From positions 1 to 5,559 of the forward strand of contig JAAZIW010000244.1 of assembly GCA_012800665.1 (NCBI GenBank): DNA of 5,559 nucleotides. The letters run 5' to 3'. The position numbers and the translations under genes are program-made. Positions 1-5,559 of this stretch are shown here, one piece after another. The notes beneath the pieces were generated by a model. The model made no database searches. It saw nothing but the letters and a program-made list of their open reading frames with translations, and was not told the DNA's origin. Position 1 is the stretch's first letter. Each line of letters begins with the position of its first letter. Origin of the DNA: Rikenellaceae bacterium (GTDB lineage: Bacteria; Bacteroidota; Bacteroidia; Bacteroidales; UBA932).

Positions 1-982
1 ATATGGAAACCACCGTCACAATGGCATATAGGGTGAAAATGAGCGCTTGCCCTTTGGCTTCCGTCATTTGTATGCCGAATTGGTTGGTAAAGTAGCTCGG
101 AGCCCAGAAGAGGTAGAACCACCATACTCCGTCAGTAAAGAACTTGCCAACTATGAAGGACCAGGTCTGCTTGAATTTGAAGCACTGAAGCAGGCTGAAC
201 TTGGGTTCTTTTTCCATCTTGGCAGCCAGGGCGGCCTTTTCTTTTGCTTCCTCCTCATCATCCTGCTGGATATACTCGAGTTCTGCGGCATTCACATGAT
301 TGCTTTCTTCGGGCTTGTCATACATGAAGACCCAGAAGAACATCCATATGAAGCCGATTCCGCCTATTATTATAAAGGCCCACTCCCAACCGAGATTCTT
401 GGCAAGCGGGGGGATAAGCAGGGGAGCAGCAAGAGCGCCTACCGAGGCTCCGGCATTGAAGATGGAGGTTGCGAAGGCGCGGTCTTTCTTTGGGAAGTAT
501 TCCGCTGTAACCTTGATGGCGGCAGGGAAGTTACCTGCCTCTCCAAGCGCAAGTATGCCGCGGCACAGAAGGAACAGCCACACCGATACTGTCGTCACCA
601 TACTCATGGTTTCGCCGACTACGGCTCCTGCCTTGAGAGCGGCCACTGATTCGGCTCCTACCAAATGTACCGTCGCCCAACCGCATCCGGCATGCATTAC
701 AGCACCCAATGACCATACTCCAATAGCTATCAAATAACCCTTTTTCGTACCCATCCAATCTATAAACTTCCCTGCAAAGAGGCAGAAGATAGCATATAAT
801 ATGGAGAATGCGGAGGTGATGGTGCCGTAGTGGGCATCAGTCCAACCGAATTCCGGCTTTATAAAGCCCTCATAGGTGAGTGAAAGAACCTGGCGGTCAA
901 GGTAATTGACTGTGGTCGCAAAAAAGAGTAATGCGCAGATCCACCAGCGCCAATTAGACATCAGTTTTTTTTGTGTAGACAT
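1..982 (-). CDS. exuT: ExuT-like MFS hexuronate transporter (anion:cation symporter family), C-terminus cut off by window edge
   Basis: Inner-membrane carrier, probably a proton symporter bringing galacturonate and/or glucuronate into the cytoplasm. I translated the minus strand from the ATG at 982-980; the frame stays open to base 1, giving 327 residues of an expected 450-500. The N-terminus is MSTQKKLMSNWRWW. Predicted membrane segments lie at about residues 11-29, 54-72, 83-101, 131-150, 170-192, 200-220 and 272-298, with an eighth starting near 312. Family marks are NYLDRQVLS (26-34), the MFS loop 2-3 motif GKFIDWMGTKKG (71-82), RGILALGEAGNFPAA (141-155) and EYFPKKDRAFATSIFNAG (161-178). 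D29/R30 and R141/E148 occupy the places of the proton- and substrate-binding residues described for the relative DgoT. A charged, Glu/Lys-rich loop (about 222-260) joins the two six-helix halves. The start overlaps the kdgA stop by one base (TAATG), so translation is probably coupled. The exact substrate (galacturonate, glucuronate or another sugar acid) is inferred from neighbours. Confidence 0.9.
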   Translation of the reverse strand, partial: MSTQKKLMSNWRWWICALLFFATTVNYLDRQVLSLTYEGFIKPEFGWTDAHYGTITSAFSILYAIFCLFAGKFIDWMGTKKGYLIAIGVWSLGAVMHAGCGWATVHLVGAESVAALKAGAVVGETMSMVTTVSVWLFLLCRGILALGEAGNFPAAIKVTAEYFPKKDRAFATSIFNAGASVGALAAPLLIPPLAKNLGWEWAFIIIGGIGFIWMFFWVFMYDKPEESNHVNAAELEYIQQDDEEEAKEKAALAAKMEKEPKFSLLQCFKFKQTWSFIVGKFFTDGVWWFYLFWAPSYFTNQFGIQMTEAKGQALIFTLYAIVTVVSI

Positions 983-1647
983 TATTTACAATTTTTAATG
1001 ATAGTTAAAGATTCTTTGCAAAGGGCGGTAATGGATGCCCAGTTTTCGGAGTTTATGGCTTCTTTTGGGAAGAGATTGCTTCCCATGCCTACGGCAAAGG
1101 CACCGGCCTTGAACCATCCCTCCAAATTTTCTTTGTTCGGCTTTACGCCGCCGGTAATCAATACCTTGCTCCATGGCATCGGGCCGAGCAGGGCTTTGAC
1201 AAAGGCGGGCCCGAGCACATCTCCGGGGAAAATCTTCACCAAATCGCAACCGGCCTGCTGTGCTGTGCCAACTTCAGTTATGCTGCCACAGCCGGGCGCA
1301 TAGGGGATGCACCTGCGATTGCAGAGGACAGCCACTTCAGGATTGAAGCACGGTCCCACTATAAAATTAGCGCCAAGCTGAATATATAGTGCGGCCGTGG
1401 CGGCATCCACCACAGAGCCTGCACCTATTATCATGTCAGGGAGCTCTTCAAGAGCATATTTGTTAAGTTCTGCAAAGACCTCATGTGCGAAATCGCCCCT
1501 ATTGGTGAATTCGAATACGCGTATGCCACCATCGTGGCAGGCGCGTGCAACATTCGCTGCGGTTTTCGGGTCTTTGTGATAAAACACTGGAACTATTCCG
1601 CTGTCTTTAATGGTCTGAAGGACCTCTAATTTGCTAAATTTTGCCAT
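982..1647 (-). CDS. kdgA: 2-dehydro-3-deoxy-6-phosphogluconate (KDPG) aldolase, KdgA/Eda family
   Basis: Cytoplasmic class I aldolase that splits KDPG into pyruvate and glyceraldehyde-3-phosphate, the last step of hexuronate breakdown. The product is 221 residues starting MAKFSKLEV; a longer reading from 1749 would run 34 codons into kdgK in another frame and has no family resemblance, so I reject it. The TIM-barrel landmarks are visible: FEFTNR (45-50) with E46 and R50 matching the general acid/base Glu and the Arg of E. coli Eda; GAGSV (75-79), where Eda has GAGTV; IPYAPGCGSITE (114-125); DLVKIFPG (135-142) with K138 as the Schiff-base lysine; and ITGGVKPN (164-171) followed by GMGS (187-190) for phosphate binding. 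The start lies 2 bp after the kdgK stop, and its TAA overlaps the exuT ATG by one base. Some family members also cleave 2-keto-4-hydroxyglutarate; the sequence cannot exclude that, but the neighbouring kdgK supports KDPG as main substrate. Confidence 0.94.
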   Translation of the reverse strand: MAKFSKLEVLQTIKDSGIVPVFYHKDPKTAANVARACHDGGIRVFEFTNRGDFAHEVFAELNKYALEELPDMIIGAGSVVDAATAALYIQLGANFIVGPCFNPEVAVLCNRRCIPYAPGCGSITEVGTAQQAGCDLVKIFPGDVLGPAFVKALLGPMPWSKVLITGGVKPNKENLEGWFKAGAFAVGMGSNLFPKEAINSENWASITALCKESLTIIKNCK

Positions 1648-1649
1648 AA

Positions 1650-2687
1650 TTAACGGGATACGCGACCTGAGGTGTTTCCGCTCATAAGACTTTCCACTTC
1701 CGCTACAGTTACTCTGTTGAAGTCTCCTGAGATTGTATGCTTGAGGCATGATGCCGCAACTGCGAAATTAAGCGCCTTTTGATCGTCTCTGTAATGCAAA
1801 AGACCGTATATGAGGCCTCCCATAAAGGAATCTCCTCCTCCTACCCGGTCTACTATATGAGTTATGTCGTAACGCGGGCTCTGGAATAGCTTTTCGCCGT
1901 TCCAAAGCACTCCGCCCCAAGTGTTATGATTGGCGTTTATGCTGCCCCTAAGGCTTATTATAACCTTGGATGCACGGGGGAAGCGGGCCATGAGCTGTTC
2001 GCAAACACTCTTGAAGCGTGCCTGGTCTATTTCTCCTTCCGTTTTTTCTACATCAAAACCTATCGGCTTTATGCCGAAGACTTTTTCCGCATCTTCCTCA
2101 TTGCCTAAAATCACATCGCAGCCTTCTACCAATGCAGGCATTATTTCTCCGGCCTTCTTGCCGTATTTCCAAAGATTCTTGCGGTAGTTGAGGTCGCAGC
2201 TTACGGTAACTCCAAGCCGGTTTGCCGCCTTTATCGCTTCGAGACACACATCCGCGGCACTTTGGCTGAGAGCGGGGGTTATGCCGGTCCAGTGAAACCA
2301 ATCGGCGCCCTCAAAAACCTTGTCCCAATCTATTGAGCCGGGGATTACCCCGGAGATAGCAGAGTGCGCCCTGTCGTAAACAACTTTGCTTGAGCGGGCT
2401 ACGGCGCCGGTTTCTAAAAAATAGATACCCAGCCTTTCTCCTCCATAAACGCAGTGGTTTGTTTTCACACCAAAGAAATGCAATTCCTTTTCGCATGCGC
2501 GGGCTATGTCGTTTTCGGGAAAACGTGTGACAAATTCAGCATCAATGCCGTAATTTGCCAGAGAAACGGCCACATTGGCCTCTCCTCCGCCATAATTGAT
2601 TTCAAAATTGCGGGCTTGATCGAAACGGAGATATCCGGGCGTGGAAAGCCGCAGCATTATTTCTCCGAAAGTAACTACCTTAGGCAT
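1650..2687 (-). CDS. kdgK: 2-dehydro-3-deoxygluconokinase (KDG kinase), PfkB/ribokinase family
   Basis: Cytoplasmic kinase that transfers phosphate from ATP to 2-keto-3-deoxygluconate, making KDPG for the aldolase encoded next. The 345-residue length is normal for the family. It opens MPKVVTFGEIMLRLS, typical of KDG kinases. The first PfkB signature is GGGEANVAVSLA (33-44), contacting the sugar. YDRAHSA (104-110) and DLNYRKNLW (165-173) resemble substrate-binding segments of KdgK proteins. The second PfkB signature is DRVGGGDSFMGGLIYG (280-295), with D286 the catalytic base and the glycine run the anion hole. The start is 3 bp after the uxaC stop and the stop is 2 bp before kdgA, so the three are surely co-transcribed. 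Another PfkB sugar kinase activity is possible in principle, but the direct junction with a KDPG aldolase and with uronate isomerase makes KDG the natural substrate. Confidence 0.94.
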   Translation of the reverse strand: MPKVVTFGEIMLRLSTPGYLRFDQARNFEINYGGGEANVAVSLANYGIDAEFVTRFPENDIARACEKELHFFGVKTNHCVYGGERLGIYFLETGAVARSSKVVYDRAHSAISGVIPGSIDWDKVFEGADWFHWTGITPALSQSAADVCLEAIKAANRLGVTVSCDLNYRKNLWKYGKKAGEIMPALVEGCDVILGNEEDAEKVFGIKPIGFDVEKTEGEIDQARFKSVCEQLMARFPRASKVIISLRGSINANHNTWGGVLWNGEKLFQSPRYDITHIVDRVGGGDSFMGGLIYGLLHYRDDQKALNFAVAASCLKHTISGDFNRVTVAEVESLMSGNTSGRVSR

Positions 2688-2690
2688 ATT

Positions 2691-4106
2691 TTAAAAGTTG
2701 AAATAGTTTTTTGCGTTGTTATAACAAATATCCTTAACCATATTATGAATCTGAGGCAATTCACTGTGAGGGAGTTTTCCGTCTTCTATATCCTTGCCGA
2801 GCACATCGCAGAGAATGCGGCGGAAGTATTCGTGACGGGGATAGCTTATGAAAGAGCGCGAGTCGGTGAGCATGCCCACAAAACGACTTAAGAGTCCGAG
2901 TGAACTGAGCGCATTCAACTGCTTGCGCATTCCGTCTTCTTGATCGAGGAACCACCATGCTGCGCCGAATTGCATCTTGCCAGGGCATGTTCCGTCATTG
3001 AAGGTGTAGGCCATTGTGGCAAGCACCTCATTGTCTTTCGGATTAAGACAGTAAAGTATGGTTTTGGCAAGTTTGTCCTTGCGGGCGAGAGAATCCAAGA
3101 ATTTATGCCCCGCGGCAGCAACAGGCAGGTCGTGAATGGCATCGTAGCCGGTATCAGGACCTATGAGCCCGAACATCTTTGAGTTATTGTTGCGAATGGC
3201 TCCAACATGGAATTGCTGAGCCCAGCCCGCCTCGGCGTCCATAACGGCCGCATCGTGCAGGAATGCGCTGCGGAATTTGTCGATTTCTTCTGCATTCGGC
3301 TTTTTTCCGCTCAATACATCTGCAAAAATTCTTTCTATTTCCGAATAGGTATAGTCGGAGGCATAGAATGTTTCCAGTCCGTGGTCAGAAAGCTTGCAGC
3401 CCATAGAGGCAAAGAACTTGTGCCGTTTGCTTAGCGCTTCCATGAGCCCGCTGTAAGAACGGATTTCGAGGTCTGCCGCCTCTCCAAGTTTATTGAGATA
3501 GGATTTGTAGCTTTGCGGGTCTTCTATCGCCATGGCCTTGTCGGGCCTCCATGCAGGAAGGACTTTTGTGCCGAAAGGATTTTCCGCTATCATTTTGTGC
3601 CAGCGCAAATCGTCTGCGGGGTCGTCTGTAGTGCATACTGTTTCCACGCCGAATTTGCGGATGAGAGCCTGGCCTCTGAATTCGGGGGAAGCAAGCTTTT
3701 CGTTGCATTCCTCATAGATTTCGCGCACTGTTTCAGGCTTGAGAATTTTGTAGATGCCGAATACTCGGGCAAGTTCGAGTTGAGTCCAATGATAGAGAGG
3801 GTTGCGCATGAGATAAGGCATGGTGGCAGCCCACTTTTCGAAGGTTTCCCAACTGGATTTGCTTCCTCCGGTAAGGTATTCTTCGCTCACGCCGTTGCCG
3901 CGCATCTGACGCCATTTATAATGGTCGCCGTAGTGGCCGTCCACTAACCAGAGCTGTGTAATGTCGCGGAATTGAATGTTTTCGGCTATCTGCTGAGGTA
4001 CAAGATGGCAGTGATAGTCTATAATAGGCATATTTTCGGCGCTGTCGTGATAAAGTTCGCGGGCAGCGTCGTTGGTAAGCATGAAATCTGGATTAATAAA
4101 ACTCAT
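2691..4106 (-). CDS. uxaC: Uronate isomerase (glucuronate/galacturonate isomerase), amidohydrolase superfamily
   Basis: Cytoplasmic metal-dependent isomerase that converts D-galacturonate to D-tagaturonate and D-glucuronate to D-fructuronate, the first intracellular step for saturated hexuronates. From the ATG at 4106 the protein has 471 residues, the usual family length, beginning MSFINPDFMLTNDAARELYHD like other UxaC proteins. A TTG seven codons upstream (4127) is rejected: it adds MLIIFFK, with no family counterpart, and lies inside the candidate promoter. Visible motifs: DYHCHL (30-35) with H32 and H34 as metal ligands on barrel strand 1; DHYKWRQMRGNGV (61-73); TTDDPADDLRWH (159-170); SDHG (240-243); FHVGAIRNNN (299-308); and TDSRSFISYPRHEYFRR (414-430) with D415 the conserved Asp of the last active-site strand. 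It follows the GH105 gene by 38 bp and precedes kdgK by 3 bp. No UxaB/UxuB partner is present in the window. Confidence 0.95.
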   Translation of the reverse strand: MSFINPDFMLTNDAARELYHDSAENMPIIDYHCHLVPQQIAENIQFRDITQLWLVDGHYGDHYKWRQMRGNGVSEEYLTGGSKSSWETFEKWAATMPYLMRNPLYHWTQLELARVFGIYKILKPETVREIYEECNEKLASPEFRGQALIRKFGVETVCTTDDPADDLRWHKMIAENPFGTKVLPAWRPDKAMAIEDPQSYKSYLNKLGEAADLEIRSYSGLMEALSKRHKFFASMGCKLSDHGLETFYASDYTYSEIERIFADVLSGKKPNAEEIDKFRSAFLHDAAVMDAEAGWAQQFHVGAIRNNNSKMFGLIGPDTGYDAIHDLPVAAAGHKFLDSLARKDKLAKTILYCLNPKDNEVLATMAYTFNDGTCPGKMQFGAAWWFLDQEDGMRKQLNALSSLGLLSRFVGMLTDSRSFISYPRHEYFRRILCDVLGKDIEDGKLPHSELPQIHNMVKDICYNNAKNYFNF

Positions 4107-4124
4107 TTTGAAAAAAATAATTAA

Positions 4125-4156
4125 CAAATATAATGAAAATACTCTTATCTCTCAAA
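4125..4156 (-). promoter_or_regulatory. Candidate Bacteroidetes-type promoter for uxaC-kdgK-kdgA-exuT
   Basis: Read on the minus strand, TTTG (4156-4153) is followed after 20 bases by TATATTTG (4132-4125). This matches the Bacteroides primary sigma factor consensus (-33 TTTG, -7 TAnnTTTG) in both boxes with suitable spacing. The -33 box lies in the last codons of the GH105 gene and the -7 box in the gap. A transcript would start near 4118-4120 and leave a leader of about 12-14 bases before the uxaC ATG. The gap is A/T-rich, so a chance match is possible. Other TAnnTTTG matches on this strand (662-669, 4321-4328) lie inside genes and have no -33 partner. Confidence 0.5.
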
Positions 4157-5362
4157 TTCAAGAGAAGCCCAAATAAGAGGACCAATCCCTTTGGGGTCAT
4201 TGTCAACTATGGGCTCATTTATGTAATAGTCGTAGCTTCCGCTGCGATTGCCTTTGCCTCCAAGGCCTGCAACAGAGCAGCATTTGGTAAGGCTTAGAAG
4301 CCCTTCGGAGTCTTCCTCTACAAAAATATCGAGGAGCGCCTTATAAGATTTTATTGCATATTCATTCCGGCTTTTCGGAAGATATCCTAACCGTATGCCC
4401 TTCAGCATGGCATATACAAACATTGCGCTGGCGGTGCTTTCCACATAATTCCCTTCACGTCCGGGTTGGTCCAAAACCTGATACCACATGCCTGTAACGG
4501 GGTCGGCATATTCCGGCAGGGTTTCGTAAATGCCCCTGAGTATGGTAAGCACGTCCTCGCGCCCCGGTGTGTCCTGGGGGATAAAGGGCATGGTGTCTAC
4601 AATAGCCATGCAATACCAGCCGAGCGCTCTGCCCCAGGCATGTTCGGACTGCCCTGTGTCGGGGTCGCACCAAAACATCTTGTGAGAGGAGTCCCAGGCG
4701 TGGCGGTAGAGATGGGTAGAGGGGTCATAAGTGTATTTTGCCACAATCAGGAAATGCTGCATTATATCTGCATAGCATTCCGCTTTGGCCGAGTCCTGCT
4801 CATAGCGGGAGGTATATTGTGCATAAAAGGGCTGGGCCATATAGAGGCCGTCCAGCCACATTTGATAAGGGTATATTTTTTTATGCCAGAAACCCCCTTG
4901 TTTTGTGCGCGGCTGCAATGAGAGCTGTTTTCTTAAAGTATCCATCGCCATGCGGTACTTCTCCTTTCCTGTTTTATCGTAAAGAAAAAACAAGGAATTT
5001 CCGGGGCAGATATGGTCGGTGGAGAAGTTAGTGAGCTTGTAAGTCTTAATGCTGCCGTCTTCCTCTATTATGGTGTCATACCATTTTTCTACATAATTGA
5101 AGATGGCATCGTTTCCGTAACGCTCAAATACATCCAAGAAACTCTTCAGTTCCAAGCCGGTGGTGTAGTTCCATTTGAGTCTGCCTTTAAGGAAGTCCAG
5201 CTCAGTGGCGTCAGGGCAGCGAAGCATTTCGCTCTCCACAATCCTTACGGATGTCGGGGCAGTTTTTTTACAGCCGTGCAGGGGCAGTGTCAAGCATGCC
5301 GCGAGGAATGCCGGCAGAATTATGGCAGTTAAGATATTGTGTTTCCCTTTCTTCAGATTCAT
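4145..5362 (-). CDS. GH105-family unsaturated uronyl (rhamnogalacturonyl/galacturonyl) hydrolase, lipoprotein
   Basis: Glycoside hydrolase that removes the 4,5-unsaturated uronic acid from the non-reducing end of oligosaccharides made by pectin or rhamnogalacturonan lyases. The 405 residues begin with a lipoprotein signal: basic MNLKKGKHN, a hydrophobic core (about 10-28), and a lipobox ending at C31 (LHGC) or C23 (LAAC). No acidic surface-export signal follows either cysteine, so a periplasmic, membrane-anchored place is likely. The catalytic alpha/alpha-barrel covers about 60-405. Visible family motifs are TDHICPGNSLFFLY (115-128), YPYQMWLDGLYMAQPF (164-179), where D171 matches the general acid Asp of YteR (D143), HAWGRALGWY (241-250), YVESTASAMFVYAM (306-319) and the C-terminal GSYDYYINEPIVDNDPKG (375-392). 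Length is normal for a secreted GH105. The ATG at 5362 follows an A-rich leader (AAAACAAAATAAT), usual for Bacteroidetes. The related family GH88 is possible, but the WLDG and WGRALGW motifs favour GH105; preference for rhamnogalacturonan or homogalacturonan products is open. Confidence 0.88.
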   Translation of the reverse strand: MNLKKGKHNILTAIILPAFLAACLTLPLHGCKKTAPTSVRIVESEMLRCPDATELDFLKGRLKWNYTTGLELKSFLDVFERYGNDAIFNYVEKWYDTIIEEDGSIKTYKLTNFSTDHICPGNSLFFLYDKTGKEKYRMAMDTLRKQLSLQPRTKQGGFWHKKIYPYQMWLDGLYMAQPFYAQYTSRYEQDSAKAECYADIMQHFLIVAKYTYDPSTHLYRHAWDSSHKMFWCDPDTGQSEHAWGRALGWYCMAIVDTMPFIPQDTPGREDVLTILRGIYETLPEYADPVTGMWYQVLDQPGREGNYVESTASAMFVYAMLKGIRLGYLPKSRNEYAIKSYKALLDIFVEEDSEGLLSLTKCCSVAGLGGKGNRSGSYDYYINEPIVDNDPKGIGPLIWASLEFER

Positions 5363-5423
5363 ATTATTTTGTTTTCGGATAGATTTTTTTTGTTCAGCTA
5401 ATTGATTTTCACGGCAATTAAGT

Positions 5424-5461
5424 AAAGAGGGTGCCCAAAAAGTATATCAGTCACCCTCTTT
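5424..5461 (-). terminator. Inverted repeat, probable transcription terminator of the upstream gene
   Basis: A perfect 10-bp stem (AAAGAGGGTG at 5424-5433 with CACCCTCTTT at 5452-5461) encloses an 18-base loop. It starts 25 bases after the stop of the upstream partial gene and ends 61 bases before the GH105 ATG. Read on the minus strand the 3' arm ends CUCUUU and continues ACUUAAUU, a weak U tract, so termination may be partial. Read on the plus strand the tail is UCUUAAAAG, but there is no plus-strand gene to end. The loop is longer than usual for an intrinsic terminator, so a regulatory or mRNA-stabilising hairpin is an alternative. Confidence 0.5.
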
Positions 5462-5486
5462 TCTTAAAAGATTACAACTACAGTTT

Positions 5487-5559
5487 CTACAGCCATCTCG
5501 GGTCACCGGCTCCGGCGGCCTTTACTGCCGGGTCTGTAACTCTAAGCTGGAAGTTAGCC
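5487..5559 (-). CDS. C-terminal end of an unidentified gene, likely secreted/surface carbohydrate-locus protein (partial)
   Basis: Only the final 23 codons and a TAG stop (5489-5487) are present; the frame is open to the window edge and the other two frames on this strand contain stops. The visible residues include NFQLRVTDPAVKAAGAGDPRWL. A final Gly-Asp-Pro-Arg-Trp, preceded by a short segment resembling a last beta-helix or beta-sandwich strand, is the usual ending of Bacteroidales secreted pectate-lyase-like proteins and of DUF4957/DUF5123 proteins in pectin loci, as I remember them. That fits the GH105 and uronate genes downstream. The fragment is too short to assign a family; what is directly seen is the open frame, the stop and the GDPRW ending. 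Confidence 0.6.
   Translation of the reverse strand, partial: ANFQLRVTDPAVKAAGAGDPRWL

Noticed and set aside
662..669. TACATTTG on the minus strand, matching the -7 promoter box inside the transporter gene.
   Set aside because: There is no TTTG about 20 bases upstream and it lies within a coding region; likely chance.
47..758. Plus- and minus-strand open frames inside the transporter region (47-649, 300-737, 531-758).
   Set aside because: They are out-of-frame shadows of the transporter, whose own minus-strand frame is continuous from 982 to the window edge and full of family motifs.
1648..1749. 34-codon N-terminal extension of kdgA.
   Set aside because: It overlaps kdgK in another frame, reads as shadow sequence rich in Arg/Ser, and the aldolase family begins at the ATG at 1647.
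2454..3947. Plus-strand open frames of up to 145 codons (for example 2454-2891 and 3513-3947).
   Set aside because: They are antisense to kdgK/uxaC, show no recognisable domains and have Cys/Phe-rich composition typical of antisense shadows.
4107..4127. Alternative TTG start for uxaC adding seven residues (MLIIFFK).
   Set aside because: TTG is a poor start, the extra residues have no family counterpart, and the codon lies inside the candidate -7 box; ATG at 4106 gives the standard UxaC N-terminus.
4321..4328. TATTTTTG on the minus strand, matching the -7 promoter box inside the GH105 gene.
   Set aside because: There is no TTTG at suitable spacing and it lies in the middle of a catalytic domain; likely chance.
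4466..4921. Plus-strand open frame of 151 codons.
   Set aside because: It is antisense to the GH105 catalytic domain, with no recognisable motif.
5436..5446. TA-CTT-TTTG in the hairpin loop as a promoter for the GH105 gene.
   Set aside because: The spacer in the box is three bases instead of two and there is no TTTG at the expected -33 position, so it is too weak to annotate.

Overview
The window looks like part of a pectin/hexuronate-use locus from a member of the Bacteroidales (Bacteroides/Prevotella-like). Three things suggest this: the protein families (lipoprotein GH105 hydrolase, UxaC, KdgK, KdgA and an ExuT-type carrier of the form I know from that order); A/T-rich leaders without Shine-Dalgarno sequences; and a good match to the Bacteroidetes promoter form TTTG / TAnnTTTG. 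Species cannot be named from the sequence. All recognisable genes lie on the minus strand, so transcription runs from high to low coordinates.

Layout in the direction of transcription. At 5559-5487 is the last 23 codons of a gene that starts outside the window, ending in a GDPRW-type C-terminus of the sort seen on Bacteroidales secreted or surface carbohydrate-locus proteins. A perfect 10-bp inverted repeat (5424-5461) lies in the 124-bp gap after it and probably marks the end of that unit. Next comes a GH105 unsaturated uronyl hydrolase lipoprotein (5362-4145). A 38-bp gap with a candidate internal promoter separates it from a tight block of four genes: uxaC (4106-2691), kdgK (2687-1650), kdgA (1647-982) and an exuT-like transporter (982 to beyond base 1). 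Junctions inside the block are +3, +2 and -1 bp.

How the genes work together: pectin lyases elsewhere produce oligogalacturonides or rhamnogalacturonides with a 4,5-unsaturated uronic acid at one end. The GH105 enzyme, probably periplasmic, would remove that residue. The MFS carrier would take hexuronate across the inner membrane. UxaC isomerises galacturonate to tagaturonate (or glucuronate to fructuronate). KdgK phosphorylates 2-keto-3-deoxygluconate (KDG), and KdgA cleaves KDPG to pyruvate and glyceraldehyde-3-phosphate. The steps linking UxaC to KDG (UxaB/UxaA or UxuB/UxuA), and those linking the unsaturated uronate to KDG (KduI/KduD), are not in the window and must lie elsewhere.

This is a largely ordinary catabolic region, and I see no sign of an undescribed system. 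The points worth a second look are the internal promoter before uxaC, the ambiguous lipidation site of the GH105 protein, the extended periplasmic loop of the transporter, and the incomplete pathway. There are no RNA genes, mobile elements, CRISPR arrays or plus-strand genes that I can support.
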